Position numbers and translations under genes: made by a program. Below, piece after piece: positions 48,915 to 61,243 of a DNA stretch of 64,000 nt. This DNA comes from Ehretia macrophylla. Taxonomy: Eukaryota; Streptophyta; Magnoliopsida; Boraginales; Ehretiaceae. The DNA is taken from contig CM075770.1 of the NCBI GenBank assembly GCA_037974665.1, forward strand, positions 18,863,501 through 18,927,500, read 5' to 3'. Numbering within the stretch: position 1 is the stretch's first letter; each line of letters begins with the position of its first letter. The notes under the pieces are model-generated. The model ran no database searches, was not told where the DNA came from, and worked only from the letters and a program-made list of their open reading frames with translations.

Positions 48915-49599
48915 GGTAGTGCATGGCTGTGACAAAAACAAGTTGTTATCCGACCAAGACCAAGAGCGATAGGAAGCAAACTTGGCAAACATCTTATCCC
49001 TTTGCCACGTGAAAATGGCAGGAGAAATGTTTTGCCGAATAATTCGGCATATTTACCACCTGCGGCTGAGGCTACTGGTTTTACCTTATTTTAATGATCA
49101 AGGACATGACTTTCATGACTCTGAATAAATATGATGTCTAAATTTCTTGTTAATGTGTCCCAAACTAGGTTCCTTAACTGGTAAATTGGTAATTTGTGTT
49201 CCGTGGAAATGTTTGATTTGAGTAGTGACGTTTCGCTTTTAAAATTGCTTGTTTGGTTGCTCTTTTAAACCTGCTTTTCAACACTGAGATTGGGAAATAA
49301 CTAGTTTTACAAATTAAAAATACTAAAAACATCATCAAGAGATTCTAAATATTTCTATTGCATTTCCACAACTTATAATGTATATTGCCACTCCAACCCT
49401 GTTGGCTGTTAATCAACATCATTGCTATAATATACTACACATATCCGATGCCAACACTCTCATAAAGGGGACTTTATTGGTGGGGTTTGTTGGTAGCCAC
49501 CACTTTTTGTTTGAGTAAAATATAAAATAACTTTTTGTATTTTATTGAATTTGCACTTAAAATTTTGTATTTTTAAAAGTCTCATAATACTTTAAAGCA
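48915..49599. other. 3' flank of the hydrolase gene
   Basis: Holds the 3' UTR and spacer up to the next repeat. No gene recognised; probable polyadenylation region near 49120-49150 (GAATAAATATGATG). Confidence 0.4.
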
Positions 49600-50640
49600 G
49601 TGAATGATATGTGGGAATGAGTTGGGAATAGAATGATATTCTCAATTATATTTTAATTCACATGTTTGGTATGAGGAAATGATTTGGGAATGTCATTCTC
49701 AAAGGAATTCCATTCCCACATATATGGAAATAGCCATTCCAGACCAACTACATGGGAATGACTCATTCCCATGTATTTGGGAATCAACTTAACTACTATA
49801 CCCTTTATAAATAATTTGTTTTACAATAATAATAATAATAATAATAATTAAAAAATATAATAATAATAATTATTATTATGAAAATAAAAATAATAATAAA
49901 ATAATAATTAAAAAATAATAATAATAGTGATTAAATAATACTAATAATAATAATTAAAAATATAATAATATTATTATGAAAATAATAATAATTATTATTA
50001 TTATGAAAATAATAATAATAATTATTATTATAATAATAATAATAAAAATAAAAATAAAAATGATAATAATAATAAATAAATAAATAAAAAAAATAATAAT
50101 AATAATTAAAAATATAATAATATTATTATGAAAATAATAATAATAATTATTATTATTATAATAAAAAATGATAATAATAATAATAATAATAAATAAAATA
50201 ATAAAAATAAAAAATAATAATAATAGTGATTAAATAATAATAATAATTAAAAATATAATAATATTTTGTTATTAATAATAATAATTATTTTTATTTTTAA
50301 TATTATTATTATTATTATTTATTGTTGCTATTATTATTATTATTTATTATTTATTTATTATTATTTATTTTTGTTGTTATTATGATTATTATTATTTATG
50401 TTTATATTGTTTACGACTATATTTATATTTATTCTTATTTTTAATACTATAATAATAAAAAGGCAATTATGTCATATTATACAAGTTATTCGCATTACTA
50501 CTCTTAATTTTTAGAGCATATCAAACATGTCATTCTTATTCCCAAGTCATTCCATTCTTTGGTTCATTCCATTCTTTGGTTCATTCTATTCTTGTCCAAA
50601 TCTATTATAATGTACCAATCGCTACCTAATATGTGTGTAG
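49600..50640. repeat. TAA-rich inverted repeat element (MITE-like)
   Basis: Outer parts are in inverted orientation. The left side carries GTTTGGTATGAGGAAATGATTT and GGGAATGTCATTCTC, and the right side carries complements of these (TCAAACATGTCATTCTTATTCCC, CATTCCATTCTTTGG). The middle (about 49825-50420) is a long imperfect TAA/TTA microsatellite. A smaller relative occurs at about 20830-21180. No transposase coding was seen, and termini and target duplication were not resolved. Confidence 0.55.
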
Positions 50641-51468
50641 CGTTGTGAGTGATGGAGTAGGGTGGAGATAGGGTTGGGGATGACTGGGGTGTGGGGTCAG
50701 GTAAGTGAAGGGGTGAAATTGGATGGAGTGCAGAAAAATTAGAAAAATAATTTTCAGATAAATATTATGGCAAACAAACCGAGCCTTAGGGAGGAAACCT
50801 CACATCAACTTTAAAGAGGAAAGACAGAAGAAGACAACAAATGAAAAGTTAAAGTGGACAAACAACTTTAGTTTCTCAAATCAGGAATCTAATGCAGAAC
50901 TTTTTCTATAGAGTTTGAACTTTAAATTTTTTTATGGAACACTTCCAACTTGGTAATGTGTTTTACACATTATTAACTAACAGTGTTATTAAGGTGTTAA
51001 TATTTTGCTAAGTGGTATTTTTTTCATTCAAATAATATGTGGCATCTTTTTTTTCAACTCCGCGACATTATCTTATAAACTTTTGAATTGATTGATTATA
51101 ATCCGTAATTATCTAGAAATGTTATCAAACAATTTGCAAGCAACATAGGACATTATAGGTTTGTGTACACAAATGTAGGTATATATAAATGCATATATGT
51201 GCTGATATCTTCTTTTCTTAGCTTTAAAAAATGTTTAGAATTTGTTAGGTTATTGTTTAATTTAAGATACTTACAAATTATTTTTACGTGGCGTTTAAAA
51301 AAAATTATCAAGTAGGAGTTAGAAAGAAAAAAAGAATATCACATAAAATTTGAAATATAATAAACCGCCACGCAAAATACTAATGTTACTAGTTAACAGA
51401 GTGTAAAATATTTTATTTTATTTTTTAAAAAAGTTCTGAGCCTTTCTATGATCCAGTTCAGACCCTAA
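50641..51468. other. Intergenic, no gene recognised
   Basis: AT-rich DNA between two repeat elements, with no open frame of note and no recognised motif. Confidence 0.5.
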
Positions 51469-52181
51469 TAGTGTGTTTGGATTGAGGGGAACGGGGGGAA
51501 TGGGAGGTTTAGTAAATGAGGGATTTAGTCATTCCCTTGTTTGTTTTGAAAGGTTACCAAGGGAGAGAGAAATGAAGGGGTCAAAACAATCTCTCGTACA
51601 CCCAATTTTTCTTTCCTTCTAATTTGGGGTAAAATGGATTGTTTTGGAATGTTACCAAGGGAGAGAGGAATGAAGGGGTCAAAACAATTCCTCATACACC
51701 CAATTTTTCTTTCCTTCTAATTTGGGATAAAATGGAGGGAGAGGAGCCAACAAAAATTTGATACCAATTTTGACCTCCTCATCTCTTTCATCTTCTCAAC
51801 TGAAAGTCCTGTGCGTGCAACTGTGTGTGCTTGTGTTTTCATGTGTGCAGCTTCTGTGTGCTTGCTTTGGTGTGTGTAATGTGCAGTTGTGTTTGTGTGA
51901 GGAAGGAAGAAGAAGAGTAAAGAATAAAAATGAAACACGGCCATAAAGTTGCTGCAAGTATTTGTTGTTCTTTTTTTTTTTTTGGGGGGGGGGGGGGGGG
52001 GGTGAAAAGCTGCTGGCGTGAAGAAAATCAACGAAAAGAAGGAAAAAAATAAAAAGAATAAAAAAGATAATGTTTAAAATTGGTAAAGTTTTATATAGAA
52101 TAAGAAAATGGCTTAAAAGTTATTTTATACATAAAATTTATCCATTCCTTCTCTTTTTTTTTTAATCCAAACAAAAAATAC
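51469..52181. mobile_element. Non-autonomous DNA-transposon-like element
   Basis: The left end AGTGTGTTTGGATTGA is roughly inverted at the right end (TTTAATCCAAAC...AATACT). The interior carries GGGGAATGGGAGG-type sequence, a 98-bp tandem duplication and a poly-T/poly-G block (13 T then 19 G, 51971-52002), but no transposase. The target duplication is unclear because the copia element is inserted directly beside the right end. Confidence 0.45.
51541..51736. repeat. 98-bp tandem duplication
   Basis: GTTACCAAGGGAGAGAG at 51553 recurs at 51651. Most of the 98-bp unit, including GGGGTCAAAACAAT and CACCCAATTTTTCTTTCC, is repeated with only a few differences. The copy is recent relative to surrounding repeats. 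Confidence 0.85.
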
Positions 52182-52186
52182 TTACA

Positions 52187-52517
52187 TGTTATAAACTAAA
52201 CCATAAATACTAAGAAAGTAATACTAAAACAAGACAGAATTTGAGAGAGTAAGATTGTTGATTTCTTCAAATGTATATCCTTCTTACAAACTCCCTCTAT
52301 TTATAGAGTTTTCTACCATCTTGATGAGATACTCATTACATCACATTTACATCACATTCCATATACATATAATAATCTCCACTATACAAGAATCTTATAA
52401 ATATCTTTGACCAACAATTGTAGTAATCTTCCACTTAGGCAAGGATCCTCTGAATAAATCTCTTCATCTTGATAAGTACATAACAATGAATATCCACAAC
52501 ATCGTATTTTCATAACA
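52187..52517 (-). repeat. Copia 3' LTR (left)
   Basis: 331 bp, TG...CA ends, directly repeated at 57850-58180. This is the downstream LTR because the polypurine tract lies on its inner side and the element reads on the minus strand. Confidence 0.9.
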
Positions 52518-55350
52518 CTCCCCCTTGGATATTCATTCTTTAAGAATATGCCTCGTTAAAGCCTTACTAAGAAAAAACCTAGTGGGAGAAAAATCTTAGT
52601 GAAAGAAAAAGAGTATGATATTCTTAGTATACGTTTCTTGAGCTACCTCATTAAAAACCTTGCTAGGAAAACCCATTGGGATAAAACCTATGTAGAGGAA
52701 AAAAGAGTGTAGGGCGTATAAGACTCCCCCTCATGTGAATATATCAATAATGATCACAAAGTTGACACATGTCAATTTTGATAGCTAGTTCATCAGGGGC
52801 AATGCCTTTTTGGGGACGCTCCAGTAACATTTTTACTTTACTGAATTTGATGAGAACTTATACCACGTCTATCTTGAATTCAAATGGAATCTTAGTGTGA
52901 CATACTCATATTTGGTCTGCTTCGTTAAAACCTTACCAGGAAAAACCCAGTGAAAAAATACCTTGGTGAAGGAAAAAAAGTACAGTGCAAAAATACCTTT
53001 TCCCCCTTAGTACAACATGACTCATGGGTGACAAATATCAATCATATACATTCTCAACCAGCCACATGAATTGTCATAATCAATCATATACATTCTCAAC
53101 TAGCCACATGAATTGTCATAATCTCAGCATAATTTCAAGATGCAACATTCATGACCTGTTTAATGCATCACCACGAAATCCTTGTCACCACAAATGAACA
53201 TAGGTTGTATGTGATCTTATTTTGTGGGGGTCAGGTAAATAGTTGGTATCTGTAGGGCCGACATATGATGATTTTAATGCTCTCGAATAAGATAAGTTCA
53301 TATGTGATGTTCCATATATGTAGCACGATCCTTCACATTGGAGCTGCACTATACCTGGCTAACAAATTAACCAAAACACAATATACTATATTATATTATC
53401 AACAAGATATATTAGTGTATTAATTGTACTCAAATATGGTGCTTCGAGACCAATAACTCTTGATGAATCAATATAGTATTTATCAACATATATAACAAAT
53501 GCATATGATAATTAGAAGCAAATATGTCATGATACCATAATATTATAAGAAAATTCTATCTCATTCTCCTAGAATATTTTATTCTATACAAAGATTTTTG
53601 TAATCAAATAAATTTCTCGAGATTTTCATTCATATGCTTCAAGCATATATAGTCCTTCTAGGACTTCAATATAAATATTATTATCATGTAAATATATGCT
53701 TCAGGCATATAAAGTCATTCCAAGACTTAAATATCACTATCACATAAATATATGTTTTCAGCATGTATAAAGTCTTTCTGAGACTTCAATAATATTATCA
53801 TGTGATTTATATAGGTAAACTATTATCATATTCATAAGACGCATATGAAGTCCTTTTTCAAAATTATCAGGCTAATATCAATATGATTTTTTCGGAGAAT
53901 ATACACCAAGGTATAATCACACAACGTATTAACCCATTCCTTGTTTGCCTTTAAACAATTTAAGAGAAAGACAACTATTATGATTAATTAATTGAAATTT
54001 CTCATAGTGATGTGGGATTGATTTCGTACAATGCTCCCCCTCAATCCTATCAACAACTATACATATTTCATGTGCATTCCAACAACTAGACATATGTCAT
54101 TTCAATAAGCATTTCATCAACCATACATAAGTCATTTCAATGAGTATTTGAGCAATCATATGTTTGTCATATGCACTCATTTTATGTATGGATTGCATCT
54201 CATTGATTATATTAACCAATCATTTATTTGTCGACATTCTTTAGTAGACTTGTAATTTAAGATCATCGATTTCTTTCATAACATGAGTAGCTACTGCAGT
54301 TTTCAAAAGTTGATCATGATCAATTTCTATTGTCGGTTCCATTCCTTTCTAGGAATAATTTAACTGAGTAAGATCTCTTTAGTCTCAATACTTTTAATAT
54401 TCACATCATTTTCAAGTACCTGATACTCTCGTGAAGTAATATTTCTCAGTTATATTTTCAACTCCTTGTTTTGACATCTGCAAGATATCAAATAATCCAA
54501 AAATGCCAACTCGCATATTTTGCTCCTTTATCTATGGAACCGATATGTATACCACCCTTTTGGTGTGTAGTAGACGTTATTTCTTTATATGTGTTTTAAT
54601 TAAAACATCAATTCTAATATATATGAGCAATTAAAGTTGGTATACGTGACTTTAGTCACAATCTTTGCATCCGGGAATACATTTTATATGAGGATCAATA
54701 TGATAAACTTGCTATAGAAATATTAATTGTTCCAGTTTTTGTTTTTCATCCCCTGATACTGAGAATATCATTTCATTAATTAGCAAAATATGCTATTGAA
54801 ACGGATCCCTTCAATGTCCCAATAAAATATTTGATGGGGATTCATAAATTCTCAGTTTCTTTTATAAACCCATCTTTATGCATTTATGGGGGAATAACAG
54901 AAACATACATTGCACAAAACATCCTTAGATGAGATTCGAATAATGGGAAGTATATAATTCAAACGGTTGGCTTTGTTTAAATAAATGTTACAGTATATGA
55001 TACCTATGTCCTCAACAGGACCAGACTTAGTCAGTAATAATATTGGTCTAGCAATTAGCTGCAAGTATTTAATAAAAGTTTCAGCTAGACCATATGTGTG
55101 TGAGTCACATAATGCTCAACACAAATTCCAATATACACTATCATTAAATTAGTGGGATGTAATTTTTTCTTCATTATCAAGATGAGTTATCTTGATTGTA
55201 TTATCTGAAAATTGTGCCCATAGTGACTATGCGGTTATTATTTACGAATCACTATTTGTATAGTACCCGGTACGCCACTATTCGAATAGTAGCCGGCGAC
55301 TCCATTATTCAAATAGTACTATTCACGATACTGTTCACATGGGTTACTAT

Positions 55351-55653
55351 TTATCTTCCAATAATGTATTCTTGCATGCCGCATTCGAAGTAGATAATAT
55401 TCTCACATATGATTATCATATTGGGGTATCGATTAATAAAATATCGAAATGATCCACATGATAGAATAATAGGCTCGCATATATCCCTTTGAATCATTTC
55501 TCGAAATACAGAATTTTTGATATTAATTTTAATAAGGGATAACCTTTTAATCAATTTTCCTTGGGCACAAGCAGTACATGAAATTTTATTTGGTAACAAA
55601 ATCCTTTGATTCTTTAATCGGTACCCATATGAATTTGCAATAATTTTTCTCAT
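55351..55653 (-). other. Copia integrase-region fossil
   Basis: The most readable coding part of the copia fossil. It resembles the GAG-pre-integrase/integrase junction of plant Ty1/copia polyproteins, with an ISCTACAQGK-like zinc-finger tail and a QRDICEPI segment resembling the integrase start. It confirms the family and minus-strand orientation. It is a fragment of a broken polyprotein, not a functional gene. Confidence 0.75.
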
Positions 55654-57849
55654 ATCATGTCAAAGTATAGAACACTTTGGATCCAATATCTTATGGTTCA
55701 TTAGTGGGTGTTCATAAGAATTTTTCATGAATTCATTTCATTACCGTGACAGCCATACCACACAAGTGATCATTTCAACGCATGGAAAAACTAGGATCAC
55801 TATATCTTTTCTCAACTGCTCATATAGTTGTATGAGAAAACTCATATATTGAGCAGGATTATTTGAACCATTACAAGGCCATAAAATATATTGAATAAGG
55901 CCTATATTACAATAACATTCATGGCAACAACCGTGTCAATTGTTATATTCATAGGAATAATAATGTTAAAAATATATTCATCGAGTAAGATATATTTATT
56001 TTGTTTATAATACTACAATAAAATTATATATGAGAACATAAAATCATATAACTCCAAGTTATAAATTGCAAGTAGATATTGAGAATAATATGACACCGTT
56101 CAATAGCTCCAAACGATTAACGGGCTACAAATAAAATAAAGATTAAAATACAAGAATTTAATCGAAATCTCAAAATTCAACCATCTAAAATAAAAGTATT
56201 TTTACCAAAAGATTCAGATCTATGATATAGATCCTTATTGTTATAAATTTAATTAAGTTTCACATTTATATTCAAAATTACAAACTTGACGAAAATGAAG
56301 AAATAAATAAGGATCATAAGTAATATACATATAAAAATTAGAACTACATCCCTGCACTTATCTATTGCTAATCTCTGGTTTTTTTTTTTCTTTTCTCGGT
56401 GTTGAAGGTGAAGGAGAGGATGAGAGAAAAATGATGAAGAAGTGGAGAGTGCGGCACAATGAGGGAGAGAAAGAATAAATAGAGTATTGGGTCAAACCCT
56501 AAGGGGTTGGTCAAAGAAACAGTGCCGTGAATAGTGATCGGTGTGAATAGTACCACGTGAACAATATAATATGAATAGTATCATGTGAATAGTAAGCACC
56601 GACGGTTACTATATCAATTGTGTCATGAATAGTACTGCATGAACAGTAACCACTGATATGAGTTTTAACTATACAGTTTATTACAGCTCAAGAATGTATC
56701 TCACAAATCATGGTGAATCAACCATTATTATATTAAACATCATCATTGTCACCTTTAACTTTTCTCTACCATATTTTGTTTACTTCTCTTTCTCTTTCTT
56801 TTGTCACCTTTTTTTTTAATTTTGACTATCATAAAAAAATGCAACAGATCTTTCCAATAAAGTGGAATAGATTGCATCTAGCGAGCTCTTTGTTCAGCTC
56901 ATTTTTTTTTCAGATTACAAAATAAGACTTGAATACTAAATCGGTGACTGAAAATAAGATTATAATATTTTAACATAACACATAATATGTAAGAAATATT
57001 ATAAAATATGTTTTTAAGCATAAGTAGACAGTGTTTATCTATTTACTTATTTGGATATAACATAAAAGGAATAGCACTATGCTGTAGTAGAAGATAATTC
57101 CAACACAAATCAAATCATTACCTCATATAGTCATATGGGTGGACTAACTAAATGTCTATGTGTCTTACAGGAAACGTGTACAACACATCATTTTGCATAC
57201 TCATATATATCATCTTAATATTGACCACTATAGTCTTTTTAAAAGGGTTCTCATGGCCAAGATATCTATCGGCATAGGGCTTGCATTTGGGTTCAATTCC
57301 AAAATAGTTAAATATAAATAATTATTAAGTTTGATTAGAATTGTAAGAGAAGTTAGACATAAATAATGTTAAAATTGTTAGAAAAGTTAGTGAGAAGTTA
57401 GATATAAATAAAAGTTAGAACTGTAAAAAAAGTTAGTGTTAGATATAAATAATATTAGGATATAGTCACAAAAGTTAGTAACAAGTTATAATCAAATAGG
57501 GAACAAGAAAAATTTAGTCCAATAACAGTTTCAATATCCTTGTGAACAACGGTAATTATGTCTAAAGATCAATCCGATATTCCTTTGAGTGATGGAATTT
57601 TATGTCCAAAATTTGCAAGTCTGAGCAAAAGTTCATTTGGTTAAATATTAATTTTTCATGTCCAAAGTTTAGTTATTTATACTTTTAGAGAGGTTAAATT
57701 TCGCCAACTCTATAATTGTAATATATTAACTAATCTATAACATATAATCAAAAGGTATTTGAAAATGGGAGGATTATATATACCTTTGATAATGAAGTGG
57801 TCGGATACTTCGTTGTTTGCTACTTCGGCAGAGTTTCGTACTGATAACG

Positions 57850-58180
57850 TGTTATAAATTAAAACATAAATACTAAGAAAATAATACTAAAACTAGAAAT
57901 AATTTGAGAGAGTAAGATTGTTGATTTCTTCAAGTGTATATCATTCTTACAAACTCTCTCTATTTATAGAATTTTCTACCATCTTGATGACATACTCATT
58001 ACATCACATTTACATCACATTCCATATACATATAATAATCTCCACTATACAAGAATCCTATAAACATCTTTGATCAACAATTGTAGTAATCTTCCACTTA
58101 GATAAAGATTCTATGAATAAATGTCTTCATCTTGATAAATACATAACAATGAATATTCACAACATCGTATTTTCATAACA
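57850..58180 (-). repeat. Copia 5' LTR (right)
   Basis: 331 bp, about 93% identical to the left LTR. The primer-binding site lies directly inside it at about 57835-57849 (complement CGTTATCAGTACGAA), which fixes it as the 5' LTR of a minus-strand element. Confidence 0.9.
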
Positions 58181-58689
58181 TTACACTCCTTTATAATATT
58201 TTTCTTTTTTCAAATTATCCAATACAAATATAATTTAATAACCTCATCTCATCTCCTCTCCTCTCCCTTATGATACTCTCATTTCTTCTCCTTTATTAAG
58301 ACACACTGTAAAGCGATCCTTTTACCCTTTTATAAAAGGACAGCAAACGTTAAAGAGATCAAAGCTAAGTTTTGGAGAGAGATCATTGCTTTGTATTCTC
58401 CTTTCCATAGTGTTCTCTTATGTAGGAAACTTTATATGTTCCAAAGTTAAAATATTGATACTTAAAATCTGATCAATTGTGACCAAGACTTGAGGCAATC
58501 AATTTCAATTTTGAGGTATTTTTCTCACTGACTGTCCTAATTTTGATTATTAGTTTGATTTATGTTTCATATGTTGTGTTATTACATATTTTATAGGATA
58601 TATGGTTCTCATATCAGAAGCATAAATCTGATCCTAAGCTGTGCTGCTTCTTTAAGGTGTTGAGTGGTGGATAGTTCCGGACATCGACT

Positions 58690-59710
58690 GAGAATGGATT
58701 TATTGTTTAGGAGAAGGAGTGGTTCAACTTCAAACGTGGCAAAGATGTCTGCAGCCGACCTACCCAATGCCAGGCAAGAACAAAATATTGGTCTTACAAA
58801 AATTGAAGAAAAATTACGAAATTGGAGATTGCCCAAAATTGATGAGAAAGATGTTTACAAAAAAAGGATTTTTTGAATTTGGTTCCGATAAGTCTATCAA
58901 AACTGAAGAAGGAAGTGTTTTTTTGAGTAAAGATTTTTCAAAAATTAAACTTCTGTCTAGCAATGCTATTATGGAACACAGACGACAAAATTACCAACTG
59001 TTGCATTTTGGTCTGATTCAAATTGGCATTAAACCTGTTAGTGAGGAAGGGCTAAAAGGTTGTGTGTTGGTTGCATTAAGAGATGGCAGATTTCTCAAAT
59101 TTTCACCATCATTGCTTGGAATTGTAGAGTCAAGTCTGTGTAATGGCCCGATATTCTTTAATTGCTGTCCGGATTATTCAGTCCCTCTAGCGGATGCCCT
59201 CGACACCTTAACTCTAAATGTAAAAGTCCATGGTTGCAACATGATGCAACATGGAAAATCTGCTGTTGCAATAATCTGCAGGGTCCATTACAAAGTTATG
59301 AAAGCATCATTCACCATCAACGCCAAAGCTGTTAAATCTGATCCACCTGGAAAAACCGTTCTTCTTGAAACAAACATTCACAAATCCAATAATATTAGTA
59401 TCGTTCCACGGACTATCCGGTGGGATGAAATTGAGGTACCAGATGAATGGAGGGAGTGTTGACAACGAAGAGGCTAGTAGCTCTTGTGTTCCAAACCAAA
59501 ATGAAGATGTTGACCCTGACCCTGACCCCGACCCCGACCCCGACCCCATTGCTACACTCCCTGAGTTCACCAAAATCAACTTTTTCCTCGATCGGATTTC
59601 GCAAATTGAGTTTTCACGTTTTATCAAGCTCAATGAGTTACCAATCCTGAGGTTGCAAGGCAATGGAAGTCAACATGCATTTTGTTATTTAATTAAGGAT
59701 CCTTGTTAAT
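58690..59710 (+). mobile_element. Caulimovirus-like movement-protein fossil
   Basis: About 1 kb of virus-derived sequence in sense orientation. The product resembles the 30K-type movement protein of Caulimoviridae as found in endogenous plant pararetroviruses (florendovirus-like): SKDFSKIKLLSSNAI, QLLHFGLIQIGIKP, VALRDGRF and CNGPIFFNC are characteristic. A second open stretch downstream contains an Asp-Pro repeat coded by GACCCC hexamers (59512-59547). No capsid, protease or reverse transcriptase was seen nearby, so this is a fragment. It looks old, with only a few obvious breaks in the movement-protein region. A TATA-like TTTTATAAAAGG at about 58328-58340 and a CT-rich stretch lie upstream, possibly part of the same fossil. 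Confidence 0.7.
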
Positions 59711-61243
59711 TATAGGCTTGTTTCTTCCCTCTCATGAGTTGAGTACTTCGGTTTAGTCGAGTTTGTCCTAGCTAGTATATCTGATTATGTAACTCAAGCA
59801 TGTCTTGTAAATAGTTTGTTTGTAAATTGGATGGATAGCCAATATAATCTCGCTGCTTTTGGACTAACAGCGGGAGTGGTTAAGATTGATTTATATTTTA
59901 GTAGTATGTAATGAATATTCAAATTGACAAAAAGAATATAAAAAAAAAAGAAAGAAAAGGACAAGAGACGAGATGGCAAAGAAATATCCAGTGGGAAATG
60001 ACCCACTGACAAGGGTGAGAGACGAGACACATCAACAACTTTATCAAGCGAAAGAAGACGACTAAGATTTATTTACGAAAAGCAAACAACTTTCGGCAAA
60101 AGCAGATTCCCTAATCAACTGGGAAAAAAGTCCTAAAAGCAATAATAATAATTCATGACACAATCTTTTATAGGATTTTGATCCATGTGTACTTGTGAAT
60201 ATCCTTATTTTAATGTCATGCGAATGTAAAAACATAAACGAAGCTTGTGCAAGCGATCATTGAAGACACTACTATTATGATGAAGAAACTCTCAAATGAA
60301 CATCAAGAATGTTCAATGCATTTCTATTTATATTATGCAAATATGGTCGTGCATCACTGTTGCTCCATAAACATACTTGGCTTCTTCCAAGGTCAGTTTC
60401 CCTGCATCAATTGCTTATCGCCCCCTACTTCCCAGCCTAACACAGTCGGGGGCGCGGGAATTAGGTCGGCATCTGGCTACTCAGTTTCAACAAAGAGAGA
60501 TGTTTTATGCAGACAATGTACTAGTTGTTCCCTTTTACTGAGCATATATGAAAATTTTGGAAGCTACACTACCACAAGCATTTTCCAATATGTAGAGCTG
60601 AACAAGAGTATAGTCTGCGACAAAGATTTCAAAGTTTAATCAAGACTATAATTTAATTTAATAATCACACACATTGATTTCCAATCAAAATTGTACATAT
60701 GCATCAGACCATCATCAGTCATTTCTGGCAAAGAGTTAAAACTTGACAAAGGTTAAAATCACAGCAGTCCTTGACTGGAGTATGAGAAGCTTGCCAATTA
60801 CCGTGTTCTTCAATTCATGAAGAAAGATTCAGAGGAAACAAACGGGAAGAAGTTGCCAGAGGAAGTCTTCAAAAAATAGCTCGTGTGACAATGCCGATCC
60901 AATCATACAACTTTAAGTGCCTTGAGAGTGTTAGAAGATGCTTTTCAAAGTGTAAATAGAAGATGCTTTTCAAAGTGTAAACTGGCCTTTTTTCCTCTCT
61001 TTTCTTGTAATTCATTAGCCTCTATTCAATGAGATAGGAGAATAATACCACCGAGACATTAGCACATTCTATTTCATCAGAAACACCAACTAGCTCCCCT
61101 GAAATCATCAGATATTAATACAAAGTTAGATCACTCATAAAACTTATAATGTTTACTGTGGAAATCACTCACCCCCCCTAAAAATAGCTAATGCTAAATT
61201 TAGCAATGGAATTATATAGGAAAATTAATTCATTTTAGTTTTA
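59711..61243. other. Intergenic, no gene recognised
   Basis: AT-rich, with one 130-codon frame at 60247-60639 that matches nothing I know. A short direct duplication (TAGAAGATGCTTTTCAAAGT, about 60931 and 60958) is present. It ends at the breakpoint of the hydrolase duplicate. Confidence 0.5.

Larger units (their letters stand above)
52187..58180 (-). mobile_element. Ty1/copia LTR retrotransposon, full length but decayed
   Basis: A 5994-bp fossil on the minus strand. Two 331-bp LTRs both begin TGTTATAAA and end ATAACA on the plus strand. A 5-bp target duplication TTACA lies immediately outside (52182-52186 and 58181-58185). Inside the 3' LTR (left) is a polypurine tract, complement AAGGGGGAG. 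Inside the 5' LTR (right) is a TTATCAG-type primer-binding site as in many plant copia elements. The LTRs differ at about 22 of 331 sites (roughly 6-7%), so insertion is probably a few million years old. Coding regions are heavily broken, with many breaks. A copia GAG-pre-integrase/integrase stretch is still recognisable at 55351-55653. Confidence 0.9.

Noticed and set aside
60247-60639. 130-codon open frame on the plus strand
   Set aside because: No recognisable domain, uneven composition, no flanking exons I can join. Could be chance or a relic, so not called as a gene.
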